This document shows, one piece after another, positions 38,301 to 50,900 of a stretch of 64,000 nucleotides of DNA; position 1 is the stretch's first letter; each line of letters begins with the position of its first letter. Source of the DNA: Incurvaria masculella. Taxonomy: Eukaryota; Arthropoda; Insecta; Lepidoptera; Incurvariidae. The stretch is taken from positions 29,461,021-29,525,020 of the forward strand of contig OX335642.1 of the NCBI GenBank assembly GCA_946894095.1, written 5' to 3'. The notes beneath the pieces were generated by a model. It did not search any database, was not told the origin of the DNA, and worked only from the letters and a program-made list of their open reading frames with translations. Made by a program: the position numbers and the translations under genes.

Positions 38301-39907
38301 AAAAAAACATTAAAATATGAATATGCTTAAAAGTATCTTATTAGTATCTTCACATATTTCTTTAATCAACGTTCATTGTATAATTTCAGTATCCTTTTTA
38401 TTAGGGTTCCGTATCCAAAGGGTGCAAACGGAAACCTATTACTAAGCCTTCTGCTGGCCGTCCGTCCATTCGTCCGACCGTTCGTCCGTCCGTCCGTCCG
38501 TCCTTCCATCTGTCACAGGGCTTTATCTCATGAACCGTAATAGGTAGGCAGCACATGCACAGAAATTTGCACAGAGTGTGAATAAATTTTATAACAATAT
38601 ATAGGTAACATTTAAAAATAATAAAAATACAAAAAACGTGATTTTTGTGACAATTTTTTTACGTAAATCTTTAGTAGAAATTTCAATTCCGATGTTTACT
38701 ATTATTTCTTGCAAAATTATACTAGTAATTTAATAAAGGCATTCTGCGCTCCCTAAACAAACGTGAAATGAACTCACCTCTTCAGTAAACTCGATCGTGT
38801 AGCTCCGTATACCGGTGTCCTGCGAATGCCTGGTCTCCTCCGGCCCCCACCATTGCTGAAGATCGAGCTGGGGAATTGGTACTGTGGGAGTCCTCGTGAC
38901 CTTGTATATGACATAAAGCACGCCCCCTATCGACAAGGCTGTGAAGACGACTTTCTTGTTCACGCTGAAAAGAAGAAACGTTTTATAAAACAAAATATAC
39001 CTTACAGCCGTTGCATAAGAGTTGTATTTTTGTAAGACACGTTTGGCTAAAACCACACTTAACTGTCATGATATTTTCTAACAAACCACATGGGAACTAG
39101 GTGCTATGCCTATGAGCGATGGAAAAGATGGCACAAAAAATATGTTTATCGATATCCATCCAGTTAAACGTATCCCGTGCAATATATGGAAGGTCCTGGT
39201 ATGGCACTTAGTTCCCATGTGGTGTCATATCTATAATTTAATGTTAAACAGACACCACTACGCTTTTTAAGGATTAAATTAATATTAAAAACAAAAAATA
39301 ACATACACACGAATTAAGAACCTCCTCCCTTTTTTAAGTCGGTTAAAAAGAAATGTCTTGTTATACGCACGAATAAATATATAAATCCGAAAGTATTCAA
39401 TGTTTGTTTACATTGAAAAAATAACAAACACTATTAAATATACAATAGAAACGAATTAATAACAATTGATTAGGAAATTACAAAGAAATAGTCCAAAAAA
39501 TAGGTTCAAGCGCAATGAAAAAGTAACAAAAGAAAAGAAAAAAATCCATTCATAATATTATCACCTTCAATCCATGCAAATGGAACAAGAAAAAAAAATA
39601 ACACAAGGGAGATAGCAGAAAAAAAGAAGAGAGACATCTTATAAAGAAGAGCAAAAACAAAGGTTAAACCAGAAGAGGTGTAAAATATAATATAGAGAGT
39701 TCTTGTAGCACAAATTTCTTCTTGTACAAAAACATTGATCTTATTTTTTAATTATTTTGCATATCTTATACTTACCGTTCGGTTTTGGATCACGATGAGT
39801 GATAATGTTTACCTGTCAACTAGGCCACGATCCCAGACTACCGACGTGGAGTGCCAGAACTCGTCGAGGTGCCCACGCAGACTTTCCAGCAGTTCGTTGC
39901 CGAACAT
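35386..39907 (-). CDS. JHEH: Juvenile hormone epoxide hydrolase-like B
   Basis: Six minus-strand exons in coding order: 39907-39813, 38964-38778, 38257-37865, 37187-36839, 36165-35931, 35602-35386 (stop TGA), joining in frame to 491 codons. A poly(A) signal AATAAA lies at 35341-35336, about 45 bases after the stop. The last five exons have exactly the lengths of JHEH-A (187, 393, 349, 235, 217), and the proteins are clearly close paralogues. Visible features: anchor helix (VVFTALSIGGVLYVIYKV), QQWWGP, HGWPG, nucleophile Asp in GGDWGA, tyrosines in MGYMHIQATKPDTVG and MRLY, Glu in KYEIFYQP, His in GGHFAAFE. Exon 2 contains no methionine, so translation must start in the separate upstream exon (MFGNELLES..). 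That supports the same unusual N-terminal extension in JHEH-A. Expected role: ER epoxide hydrolase acting on juvenile hormone or related epoxides. Confidence 0.92.
36484..36760 (-). repeat. Dispersed repeat, inverted copy of the 3850 family
   Basis: ATTTTATTTATTTATTCATC at the tail, then AGTCAAACTACACTAAGTCA and AACCCGCAAAGAAACTTCAC match the reverse complement of 3960-4105. Lies in JHEH-B intron 4. Confidence 0.5.
38398..38570 (-). repeat. TACGGAACCC / GACGGACG repeat, minus strand
   Basis: Reverse complement of the family at 63148-63408, including TTAGGGTTCCGTATCC and CCGTCCGTCCGTCC. Lies in JHEH-B intron 2. Confidence 0.65.
39095..39240 (+). repeat. SINE fragments
   Basis: Body pieces CCATCCAGTTAAACG and GGAAGGTCCTGGTATGGCAC, then TTCCCATGTGGTG, are recognisable. 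An inverted bit precedes them. Lies in JHEH-B intron 1. Confidence 0.45.
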
Positions 39908-42481
39908 TTTGTATGAGACTGCAATCATGACAACGCTTATTGCCAATTAAGGGGGTGTGTGCGATCATGTGTAGATGGCGCCACGGCCGTTTGTCAAATA
40001 TAGAAAGTTACAAACTATAACTGTAGTGACGAGCACAAAAAGAAAACATGTCGAGGGCATTATACACCAGACATAGGTTGTGAAGTTGACGACGGCTTTT
40101 ACACTAGACGATACTTGTAACACTATTCATGTTAATGTATAAGCAACTTTGTTAGGTTAGGTTAGGTTAGGTTCATTTTCACTGAAGGTTGCTGTTTCTT
40201 TTTTTTCGTTCTTTGCCATAAACTGGTCTACGTAAAAAAATATTATTGTGGACGAAAAAAAAGAATCCGCAGATCTATCAGTTTGTGACGTAACTTAGTT
40301 TGAATACCAAAAGTTTAAATAAATAAAATTAAATTAAATTAGCAGTTATGCTTATTATTCCATAAATAATTCAATAAAAAAGCTATAGGTACTTTGTCGT
40401 CAAACATTAGAGTAGCCAATTTTTTATTGCATAAATGGCATGTTCCTCTATTAGTATGAACACCAGTATTAGTACGTATCACGAGTGTACCTTGCTAAGG
40501 AATACTATTCTCTGAAATGTGCAAATAAAAGTAGGCTTGGGGTCAATTACTTAAGCTATTACAGTTCTTTTAGAGCGTAACCAAATAAACATAAAGTGGG
40601 CCATCATATCGGCATACTAACATGTTGGGTAGCCTGAAGCTTGGTAATATTTACATATAAAGATAACATAAATTATAGGAAAATAACCTACATAGAGAGG
40701 ATGTCTAGCAAAACTGGAATCAAACCAGTGCAAGACATAGTTCATTTTGATAATCATGCTTCCACTATAACCGATCACAAAACGATTCGTGGGAATATTG
40801 TATTGTTCTAGGCGCGACTTACAGTTACCACTGACTAAACAAGAACTAACACGGATTAATCAAGGGCTAAGCTATAATATAATTAGTTATAATAACGTTT
40901 AAATGTGTCGTTAATCGTAAACATACCTTTTTGATTGACAAAAATCCTTAAACAATTTTATTTTCTGTAATACGCACAACACGTGTGATCTCCGCGATAC
41001 GCGGTCACCGTGTGGCAACACACCAGCGCACGATACGTCGAGTCACGGTCACAGCGAGCCAAGGTCACGGTGAAGGTAAAACAGCCATATTCGAGTCAAA
41101 ATCTCGCGCAGAGGGTTTTAAAAAATACTTTCGCATCAAAACTAGAGACTATAGATTATTGTTTGTTTTTTTTTAGCTTAAATATAGGATGCAATTTGAG
41201 CAAAAGCCTCCGTAAGAAAAGTTAGACGAAATGGTAATGTTAATTAGTAACTACTTGTCGCGCCGCGATCTTGATGATGTCCGCAACGTGGTGGACGAAA
41301 CGTTGGAAAGAAGTAAGCTTTAATCAACACTGTATATCCGTAAACATTAAGTATTGTGCTTGTTTAAATTACAAATGTGGCTTGCTTCACGCCAGAATAC
41401 TAAAAAAATGTTTTATTTCAATTAAAATGACAAAGGCTTGACAATGAACTATTATTACATTAAAGTTGTACTATATCACTAAATTTAAAATAAAGAGTGC
41501 AATGAAATGGCCCGAGAAGACACATAGTTTAAAGAAAGACATAAACAATAACTTTCAACTAATGTGTTAATTTCTTATACATTCAATATATACCTAGCAG
41601 CTATGATAATAAACGTGTTTTTGACTTCTATTACATAACGAGCATGATAATAAATGTCCAGTTCAAGGAATTGATATGAAATCCAGAAATCGTCTAAAAT
41701 TATTTTATTTTAGTTTTTAATCTGCGGTGATCGTTAAAATTTTAAATTTTAACGCGCTCATAACTTATCATCTATGTACGCTCAAATAAACAAAATTTAA
41801 TTACTAGCTTGCATGATGTTTTATACCGTTTGCAGTAATTAAAAAAAAGGGAAAATTGCAGGAGAAAACAGAGAAAAATTATCGGAATTAAAGAGGTCTT
41901 GTTAGAAACATAGTATAAACTGTCATACGTATGTAAAATCGAATGTGAAGCAAGGACACATCCATTAAATAAACACAGTCCTTTATTCTACACACAGATG
42001 AGAACTTAATCAATAATTGTTGATTAAAATATTGAATGGCTTTTAAACGAATGATCCAATGTAAAATCCCAAATAAAAAGTTATGATATCAACAAAGAAA
42101 TAATGTATCAGCGAAATATTAATGGCCAATTGACTGATTAGCCAGAATAACGTAGACCAAGAAATAAACATGATATAGTTCATGTAATTCACTGAGGTCG
42201 AATTCGCATTACCTTTGATTATCATGAAAGCATATATGAGTATAGAGAGATAAATGCCTTACTATGTAATTAATGAGAATAATATGCTTTGATCTCCATC
42301 GACCATCTCTGCATGCAACTCAGAGGAAACTATATAATATATCAAATAAAAAGTACAATTGGCTTTAGTGCATAGTTTCATGAATAGTTGTGTGTCTGGA
42401 AACCGTGTGTCTTGACGGAGCGTAACAAATACAATGTTATCTAAATCTGACTGACGAAGTGGCGATCCCCTGGTACCGGCA
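39908..42481. other. Divergent intergenic region between JHEH-B and JHEH-C
   Basis: This region must hold the JHEH-B promoter and, on the far side, the JHEH-C promoter. I saw no convincing core promoter element. It contains a repeat copy at 40185-40345 and AT-rich filler. From about 42400 it is homologous to the DNA upstream of JHEH-D (61075 onward). Confidence 0.45.
40151..40173. repeat. Short interstitial TTAGG tract
   Basis: Four and a half GTTAG units. Confidence 0.85.
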
Positions 42482-43311
42482 AGCGATATGGCATTCCGGC
42501 TAATATAAGGAGTAATTTGTGGAACCAAGTCGCGCAGGAGCCGAGAGCAGATAACTAGTAAGGCCAAAGGCCAAAGCGAGACAACCATATGCATTTACAT
42601 TTGTAAGAAGAGTCCGATCGATTACGAGCAAAGAGAATGAGAAGCCGGAGGACAAAACAAGTCAAATAGCGCCTTCGCATCACTTCGAAGTTGTGTTGCC
42701 GTAAGAAGATAATGAAATGATCGAGCTCCATACAATGGCTCGTGCCTGTTTCCTCAGTAAATATTTTTATTGAAATTTTGCACATTAAATAAACCAACCG
42801 AGAGCTATGCTTGTACGTAATTTAAGAGATTTTTTTGATAACTAAACTTTTATCCATGATATTCGACATAAAACATTTAGATACAAATCTTTAGAGCCTT
42901 GTATCGTGGGTATTATTAGATAAGTAATAAAAAAAACGCGAAAACATAGCTTTCAGTTGATTAATTGAATGTGCAAAATCCCAGGTCAAAATTTATTAAT
43001 TTGACTGAGAAAACAGGCACGAGCTATTGTAGGGAACTCGATCACCTTATTATACTCTTAAGAGGAACATGATCATCAACCTTTTGTTCAAATTACATCG
43101 CCAATATCAAAATATAAATTTGGAACCAAATGTAAAACGTTGAGTTATAGCAAATCAGTATCAGACTGAGCTGCCCCTTACGCCTTCTGCTCCTCACCTC
43201 CGAATATGCGAGTCAGTCAGGAGCCAGGCGTGGTAGCAGCAAGACGTGAAGAGTAACAACATTCAACAAAGAACAGTACAGAGCGGGTACAGCCGGAACG
43301 GCCCATCGCTC
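42482..43311. mobile_element. 830-bp foldback element, 9-bp target duplication
   Basis: GTACCGGCA flanks both sides (42473-42481 and 43312-43320). Ends are inverted: AGCGATATGGCATTCCGGCT on the left against GAGCGATGGGCCGTTCCGGC read from the right. Interior inverted pairs (CTCGTGCCTGTTTCCTCAGT at 42739 against its near-complement around 43004-43026) make it largely palindromic. The JHEH-D upstream copy has a single GTACCGGCA at 61163-61171 and no element, so the insertion came after the duplication. A 9-bp duplication suits Mutator-like elements, but superfamily is unproven. Confidence 0.8.
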
Positions 43312-43449
43312 GTACCGGCACCGGCTTGCTGACAGTGTCTGAGGCGCCATCGAGACGGCTGGACGCGGTAGCATGGACCGACTCTCGGTCTAGATATTTG
43401 TGGAAGGAAAAACATTTAGCGACCATCTGACACCAAATAATCGAGGTAG
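43312..43449 (+). other. Probable noncoding leader exon of JHEH-C
   Basis: This stretch is strongly conserved with 61163-61296 upstream of JHEH-D (GCTGACAGTG, GGACGCGGT, GGTCTAGATATTT, GGAAGGAA, ATCGAG). Conservation runs into a good splice donor in both: GTGAGC at 43450 here and at 61297 in D. The coding exons of C and D begin just after TTCTAG and one base before the ATG, as expected for an acceptor receiving this leader. The transcription start is not defined. Confidence 0.45.
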
Positions 43450-43687
43450 GTGAGCACGTTCATTTCATTAACACCATCTTGCATTATTTAGGTATCTGAC
43501 ATTCGTTTTAAAAAATGGCGAATTTGCTTATCCTTGTAGGTAATGTTTGGAAAAAATTTGCAAAAAATTGTCTAACTTACTATACATGGTGTTTTATAAT
43601 TGTAAAAGGGGCATATGGTGTTCGTTGAGTAAAAGCGAGTAGGGTAATTTGTTTTCAATTTTGCAAAGTATTTTTCAATTTCCCAAA

Positions 43688-44065
43688 GCGGCTCGTAGCC
43701 CAGGAGCAGGAGGACTTGCTTTCTCTTAATCTCCCTGTTAAAGCACTACTTTCTTTCTATTTCTGAGTTGGTCTAATTTCGTTACATATGCGACCTGTTC
43801 CATGGTTTGGAATCCATGAAAAACTATAGGTCCCCTATTCCTACTAGGTGGCAGGGTTGAGTCCGCTCGGGTAGGAAAATAAGGTCGAAGCGGAAACGAA
43901 ACATTGTTTCTGTCTTCTATCCGTTTCAATGTAACCGTGCTCAGTAAGCGAAGGTCCTAGTATGCCATCGGGAATCTTCGCGAATCTTCGGGAACCTTCG
44001 GGAATTTGATGTTTGGGCCAATATAATTTCAGTAGGTGTGCTGCTATCTATCCAGGTCCAGTTCA
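43688..44065 (+). repeat. tRNA-headed SINE
   Basis: The head reads GCGGCTCGTAGCCCAGGAGC, then the body with GGTTTGGAATCCATG, ACTAGGTGGCAGGG and CCGTGCTCAGTAAGCGAAGG. A small direct repeat of ATCTTCG/CTTCGGGAA lies near 43975-44005. The homologous D leader intron has only the tail (61858). Confidence 0.65.
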
Positions 44066-44986
44066 ATAAAAAAAATCATGATTGTATATCAGGCCGAGTC
44101 GGATTTTTAATCGACAGATAGGAAGGAGAATCACAATAAAGCGATAACAACATTTTGGCCAATAGCACTTCTCTGCATTAATTTATGGCAGAATTTGTTT
44201 TCAAATTACATGTGAAATTGTATCTTAATTTTAATTGAGATTATTAAATTTTGGTAATATTGGTAGGTGAATAAAACATGTTTTGAATAATATTAACGTA
44301 TAAAATACATTTTACTACAAAATGTATATAAAAACCGTTTTTATTGATTTAAAAAAAACTACATTTTCTTGCTGACATCAATCCAAAGACCTCACGCCAC
44401 ACGGAACTGAATGCTCCGCCATCATCCGCAAAAAGGCTCATGAGTAGGTCGGCCTTCTCTTTGGTGGAAAAAGCGAATGATCTGTCAGCCTGCTTCAATG
44501 GTGGAAGTGAGGAGCGGCAGAAATTTGCTTCGACTGATTTGGCGAGGAACCAGGATTGACAGCTCCCAGTGGGGTGGCCGATACATCTCTCTTCAATTCT
44601 GCCGATATGCTCGATCTTCGCTCTGGCAATTGTTCTCTTGCTGGATCTTGTATTGTATTGTACTGTATATATATTCATCCCTCCGGTGGCTTTGCACACT
44701 TGGATACTTACAGAGTAGGTATGTTAGTAATAATAAACGATTTAGTATAGCTATAGGAACTGTGGAATGCGGTAATTCTCTCAAAGAACATACTGTGGTC
44801 CTTCAAACGCAATGTGGACTAGAATTACTTGGCCAGCCAGCATTGTTTTCGCAACTACCGTAGAAGTTCTCGTCGGGCACCTTTAGGAAGAGGTTCTTAA
44901 ATATACCAAATCTCTTGACGTAAATCTACTTGGTTGTATCTTAGTGACTTCCATTACCCTAAAAGTGTTCTACCGTGTCTTCTAGA

Positions 44987-47900
44987 ATGGCGAAGAAGCT
45001 CCTTCTTGCCCTGGTCGTGCTAGCGGCGGCAGCAGCGATCTACGTGGTCAAGAATTGTAGCTGCTGTAACCCACCGAAGCCTCCCCACGTAGACCTGTAC
45101 CAATGGTGGGGGCCCAAGGAGCTCAAGGGCAAACAAGATACCAGCATCAGGAGCTTCAAAGTGGAGTTTAGTGAGCCGGTCAGTTTTGATTTTTTTTATG
45201 TTTATTTTCACGATAATATCGAACACGTTGATAATATCGTTAAGACATCATTTTATTTTCAATTTAAAGTTTTCCTACTATTTCAAAACTACCTTCTGGT
45301 GTAACCTGCATGCGGTGTACCTACTAATTTGCATATATTAAAATAAACACAAACACACTATTAGACAAACAAACACGTCTATTCACAATTTGTTTTTCTT
45401 CCAGTGGTGTTAAACTTCGAATGGAAAAAATCGTGTAAGTAACTGTGTTATTTTTAATTGAAATAAATTTCCATTTGTCTTTGCATGTATATCATCATAT
45501 TTTTTGTTAATAAATAAACGTACGAAAATATCGTATATATATTTATATTAATATCTTATATTTATTAGACACTTTTGATGACAATCTCGATTACGCCGAT
45601 TTTAAGGTTAAGCAACTGTAGGTGGGTTATCATTTGTGATCATTCAAGCTGGCCCTAGTACAGATTCCACGTAAAACTATAGTTCCCACTACTTAATTAC
45701 TAGGTTTATCCTTCGCGGATTAACCTTAACACCTGAAATATATGGAAATAATGAAGGATGAGAAGGAGCAATGAAAATTGCCCGTGTTTTCCACCTTGTT
45801 TAATGCAGCTGTGTATTATAAGGCAGGTCCTGGCATGGCAACTTGTTCTCATGAGGTGTGTTGGGTAAATATCGTTAATAATACCTACTGGGGTGTGAAA
45901 TTTGCTGTCCACCTCCATTTATAATAAAAAAGTCCACAAATGTTTAATATTTTATTAACACTTAGGCCAAGTTCATAATTGTACAATTAATAGAAGTGAC
46001 GATGTTTTGATTGCAGATGGTAAAGGACCTCAGACAACGCCTCAGTCTCCATCGAAAGTTCGTTCCTCCGCTGGAGGGCGTCGGTTTCCGCTACGGCTTC
46101 AACTCTGACTACATCGACAAAGTTCTCACGTTCTGGCTCGACTCATACAACTTCCAAGAGCGAGAGGCTTTTCTCAACAAATTCCCCCAGTTCAAGACCA
46201 ACGTCCAGGGTCTGGACATCCACTACATTCATGTGAAGCCTATTGTTACCGAAGGCGTGAAAGTGGTCCCACTGCTACTTTTGCATGGCTGGCCAGGGTC
46301 GGTGCGGGAGTTCTATGATATCATCCCACTGCTGACCACCCAAAGAAAAGGTTACGACTTTGTGTTCGAAGTCATCGCACCTAATCTTCCTGGATTTGGA
46401 TTTTCATCAGTAAGTATCGAGTGCTTAGACTGCTGGAATGGTCATAGACCTAGCATGCGCGCGCAGCGCTCATACATCCAATTCCTATGAGAATAGTTGT
46501 TATTAAATAAATCAATATTTACTTGAATAGCTTTTTATCAACAAAGTGTGGAATTTGAATGTTCACCGATATTCTCCCAAGCACTAATATTCGATCTCTG
46601 GTGGCGAAAATCAACATCGTTGATAACCTCTCATCTTGATACACAAGATGAGTGGCGAGAACGTGGCTATCCTGTAGATGTTTGCTAAAAATCTTAACGC
46701 CACCAAATTAGTGGCTTTCCTATAACGATGTCTTCCTTTTCTGTGAGTATTTGTCTAATATTATTGCTCATTTCAAATTCCAAACTGACGGGTATCGAAC
46801 CATTGGTTTTACCTATATTTGATAATATCATATCTGAATCAGATTTTCAGCGAAGAATAAAAAAGAAACTCACGGATTAAATAAGATCAGTGTGCTTCTG
46901 CTTAGGCTTAAAGTTGAAGAAGTACCATATTTGTCCCATACGTCAAAAACATGTGACGCACCATACTGTACATTTATAACTTTTGTTATAGCATTTAAAA
47001 CATGATATCAGATATAGGGACTAACTAATAAAGCCAAATGTTAAATTAATTGAACAATACATCTATAGACAGATTTAGTGAGTCTAGAGTTTTCGTAATT
47101 GGTACCACGTTGATTGGTGGTTTATTTAAATACCACAAAAAATATGGAACCGGAGCGGCCACATATGAAACAGTAGGTAGGTACACATTCAGAGGGTATT
47201 GATGAGTACATCGAATGTTGTAACTGGACCAATTGGATATACCAAAGATAAGATATTCGCGGATTTATAATATCAAATAATTGTAAAGAAAACAGGGATT
47301 TTATATGTGTTTGCGCGGTGTCGTTAAGAAAATCTTTATTTAAAAAATTAATACAAATGGCGTCAAAAAAAAATTATAACACATGAACTCTGCACCTCGG
47401 CCCCATAAAAAATATTTGCAGTTCAGTTATGTTTCATTTGTGGTCACTCCAAACATTTTAAGGCTCTTTTCTCCGAACCTCCTTTTAATGAGTTTCTTTA
47501 AAGGTTACTATAAAAAAATAACCAAAATCCCTGGTTTCATTGATGCATTTCAGCTACTTCTTATCTAAAAAAAAAAGTTTTAAATTTTTCTTATAATCCA
47601 CTACGGACAAACAGGTCTGTAGGTTTCCTTTTTAAATACTTAATCCATTGTTTATAAAATAAACAGAGCTCAAGTGTACTTTTAACTCGTAATTTAAACA
47701 ATTCCAGGCTGCTGTTCGGCCAGGATTGGGAGCTTTCGAAGTTTCCATCACCTTAAAAAACCTAATGAACAGACTGGGCATCAAGAAATATTACATTCAA
47801 GGCGGTGATTGGGGTACAATCATCGGCTCCATCTTAGCTACCGTCTTCCCCAACGAAGTTCTCGGTTATCACTCTAATTCCCTCATCTCTTTTTCTAAGC

Positions 47901-50900
47901 CCCGGTTGCACGAAGAGACAGCCGAGTTAATCAATGTTCAAACACGTCACTTTTAGTGATCCGCATAGAATTCCTTCCATACTGTCCACACAAAAAGACG
48001 TGTTTGATCATACTTTGACGTTGATTTTGATTTTTTGTACGTTCGTGCACTCGGGCCTAAGTCTGTAATGATCAAAGATTACATAGGTTCATTCTACCCT
48101 CCTTTGGTCGTCGAGGATAAATATGCTGACAGAATGTACCCGTACAATGACAGAATAGCCTTTTTGATCGAAGAAACTCCCCTTGTGCATATTCAGTCAA
48201 CTAAGCCTGATACTTTGGGTGAGTGTAACATGATTTTAATTTTATAGACTAAACTTCTTTTATCTTCTAAATAAAGATGTTTCAGAAAGCTAGGAATTTT
48301 TAGTTCCTTTATTGCCCTTACATTGAGGATAATTCATTCATATTATCGGATAATCCCGTTCATATGAATCGAAATTTGAAGCTAAAACTTTCAGGTTGCA
48401 TGCCTAACTCTTTGACCATGTGAACTATCCAGACGATTTCGTCAGTCAACGAATTTGTCGCTCACATTCTGATGGGCACAATGTTTTTTTCTGCTTACCA
48501 AATCGTGCTAATTGCTTATGCAAAGGCATTTTTACTCTTATTATTAAAATATAATAAACCAAATTGCTGTCATCAGCAAAGTAAATTTTGGTTTCCAATA
48601 TTAGGATTACTCAGAATATAATTTTAACTAATATTAAAATATAATAAAATAAGATCAATAATTATTTCAGGATTCATTCAAATCAATCCATCATACAGTT
48701 TCTAGGATAACAGTAGTACATATAACTAGAAACGATATTTACTAAAAATGTCTACCATTTTCAGGAATCGCGCTCACCGATTCTCCCTCTGGCTTGGCCG
48801 CCTACATTTTGGAAAAATTCTCCACCTGGACCAACCCAAACTTCCGGAGTGACGCCGACGGCAGCCTGACTAAGAAGTTTAAGTTGGTCGATCTGTTGGA
48901 CAACATCATGATCTACTGGTCTACCAACTCCATTACTACTTCCATGAGACTGTATTCCGAGACGATGAACAAGAGGCATTACGCCTTTAAATTTGATGAG
49001 TAAGTTGTACTTGTTCTTACAATCACTGAAGGTGTAAGTATGTTTTCTAGGAAGAATCATGGCTGTACTTATATCTGAGTCGCAGATATGTCGATAGTTC
49101 TAAACAAATTTTTGTAACAACTTATTACGTTTTACTTCAGGATGTTGTTTCAATGGTTCTTAATGCAATTATTTTGTCATAATCGGCCTTTCCTTCCAAT
49201 GATATCAATAGTCACATGTCACATGTCAACAGGTGATGCTATAGCTTCAATGATAAAATCAATTTTAACATCTTTAGATAGTTCTCAGCACACTTATGGG
49301 ATATTTTGTGACTTGTCGAAGACTTTTGACTGTGTGAATCACGAAATACTGCTCATGAACATTACGGTGTGTGAAATAAGGAACTCCAAATATTTGAATC
49401 TTATCTCGAAAATAGAGCTCAAATTTGTTGTGTAAATGGCTGTGTCTCAAGTGGAACGTATAACTATGGGCGTACCACAGGGCTCAATACTGGGACCATT
49501 ATTGTTTCTTATATATGTTAACGACATTTCCAGTTGTATAACCGATGATATTGAGATGGTAATGTTTGCAGATGACATTTCATTGGTGCTTGCAAACAAA
49601 GATATTGACAAAATAAGAGAATCCCTTTTGTTTGTAATAGAAGCACTGAAATCATGGTTTGAATGCAACAACCTATTGCTGAATGTAAATAAAAGTAATA
49701 TTATTCACTTTGCTCTAGGGACCCAGAAAAGACTTGACGAAATTTTAAATACCGCTGAAAACTTATCACTAAATGTTGCCAGCGAGTTGACTTTTTTGGG
49801 AGTTGTGTTGGATAGAAGTTTTACTTGGAAACCACACATTGATTTATTAGCTGGTAAATTGAATTCAGCCTGTTACGCTATTAAAAAAATTAAGGAACTT
49901 TGCGGAACTCTTGCAGCAAAAACTGTATACCATGCATATTTCGAAAGTATTATGTCCTATGGGATTATGTTTTGGGGAAATGCAGCAGATGCTGGTAGGA
50001 TATTTGTGCTACAAAAAAGAGCCTTGCGTTATATACTGAATATGAAGTCAAAGGAAACTTGCAGAAGGGCGTTTGGAGAGATGGGAATCATGACATTTCC
50101 AAGCGCATATGTCTATCAAAACATTTGCTATGCGAGAAAGTATGTTAGTGAATTCTCTTTCCATTCTGATAATCATAATTATAATACGCGAGGTAAAAGC
50201 AATATTCAATTACCCAGACATCGATTATCAAAAATATCCAAGAGCTTTATAACAAATAGCATTATTTTGTACAACAAACTTCCTTTAGAAATTAGAAAAC
50301 TAGACGCAAATAGTTTTAAGCGTAGAATTAAGCTTATGGCAATTGAAAAGAGTTATTACTCTGTTAAGGATGCGTTGGAGGACAAAAATATTTTCGTTCT
50401 AGAGTCTGACCACTGATTTACTTTTAAAAACGGAAATAACTTTAACTTGTTTTTTTTTCTTTACAATTTAAAAAAATATTCTATTTTATTACTCTGTGTA
50501 TCTTTGTACTTTGATATTTAATGCTACAATGCTGTAGAAATTATATTATTAGTTTACTTATTACTATGTAAATAGTTTTCACAAACTGACGAATGTAAAA
50601 TTATGATTATGATTAAGTATGTTAAATATAGAAATGTGACGATTCCGAGTGCAGCAAGCTGTCTATGGATGATGAATAAAAAATAATAAAAAAATAGAGT
50701 ATTTAAATAAAATTAAAAGGCATTATTTGATATCTTTTGGCAATGAAACTCATATCTACGATTTTAGTTCAATTTACAGGCAATATTCAAATTATCCCAC
50801 CTGTGAAATTTGGTAGCAATCGGATCAACAGATATTTTTTTGTTATTTGCGAACAAATCACATTCAAACCACATGTTTCTTGCACCCGTGTGAAGCCGGT

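Noticed and set aside
43217..43426. Minus-strand 69-codon frame over the JHEH-C leader
   Set aside because: The conserved partner upstream of JHEH-D does not keep the frame open; noncoding leader fits better.
47957..48034. Additional natural intron in JHEH-C exon 3
   Set aside because: The extra DNA has inverted ends and a TAA duplication, lacks GT..AG borders, and its length plus 3 accounts exactly for the exon excess.
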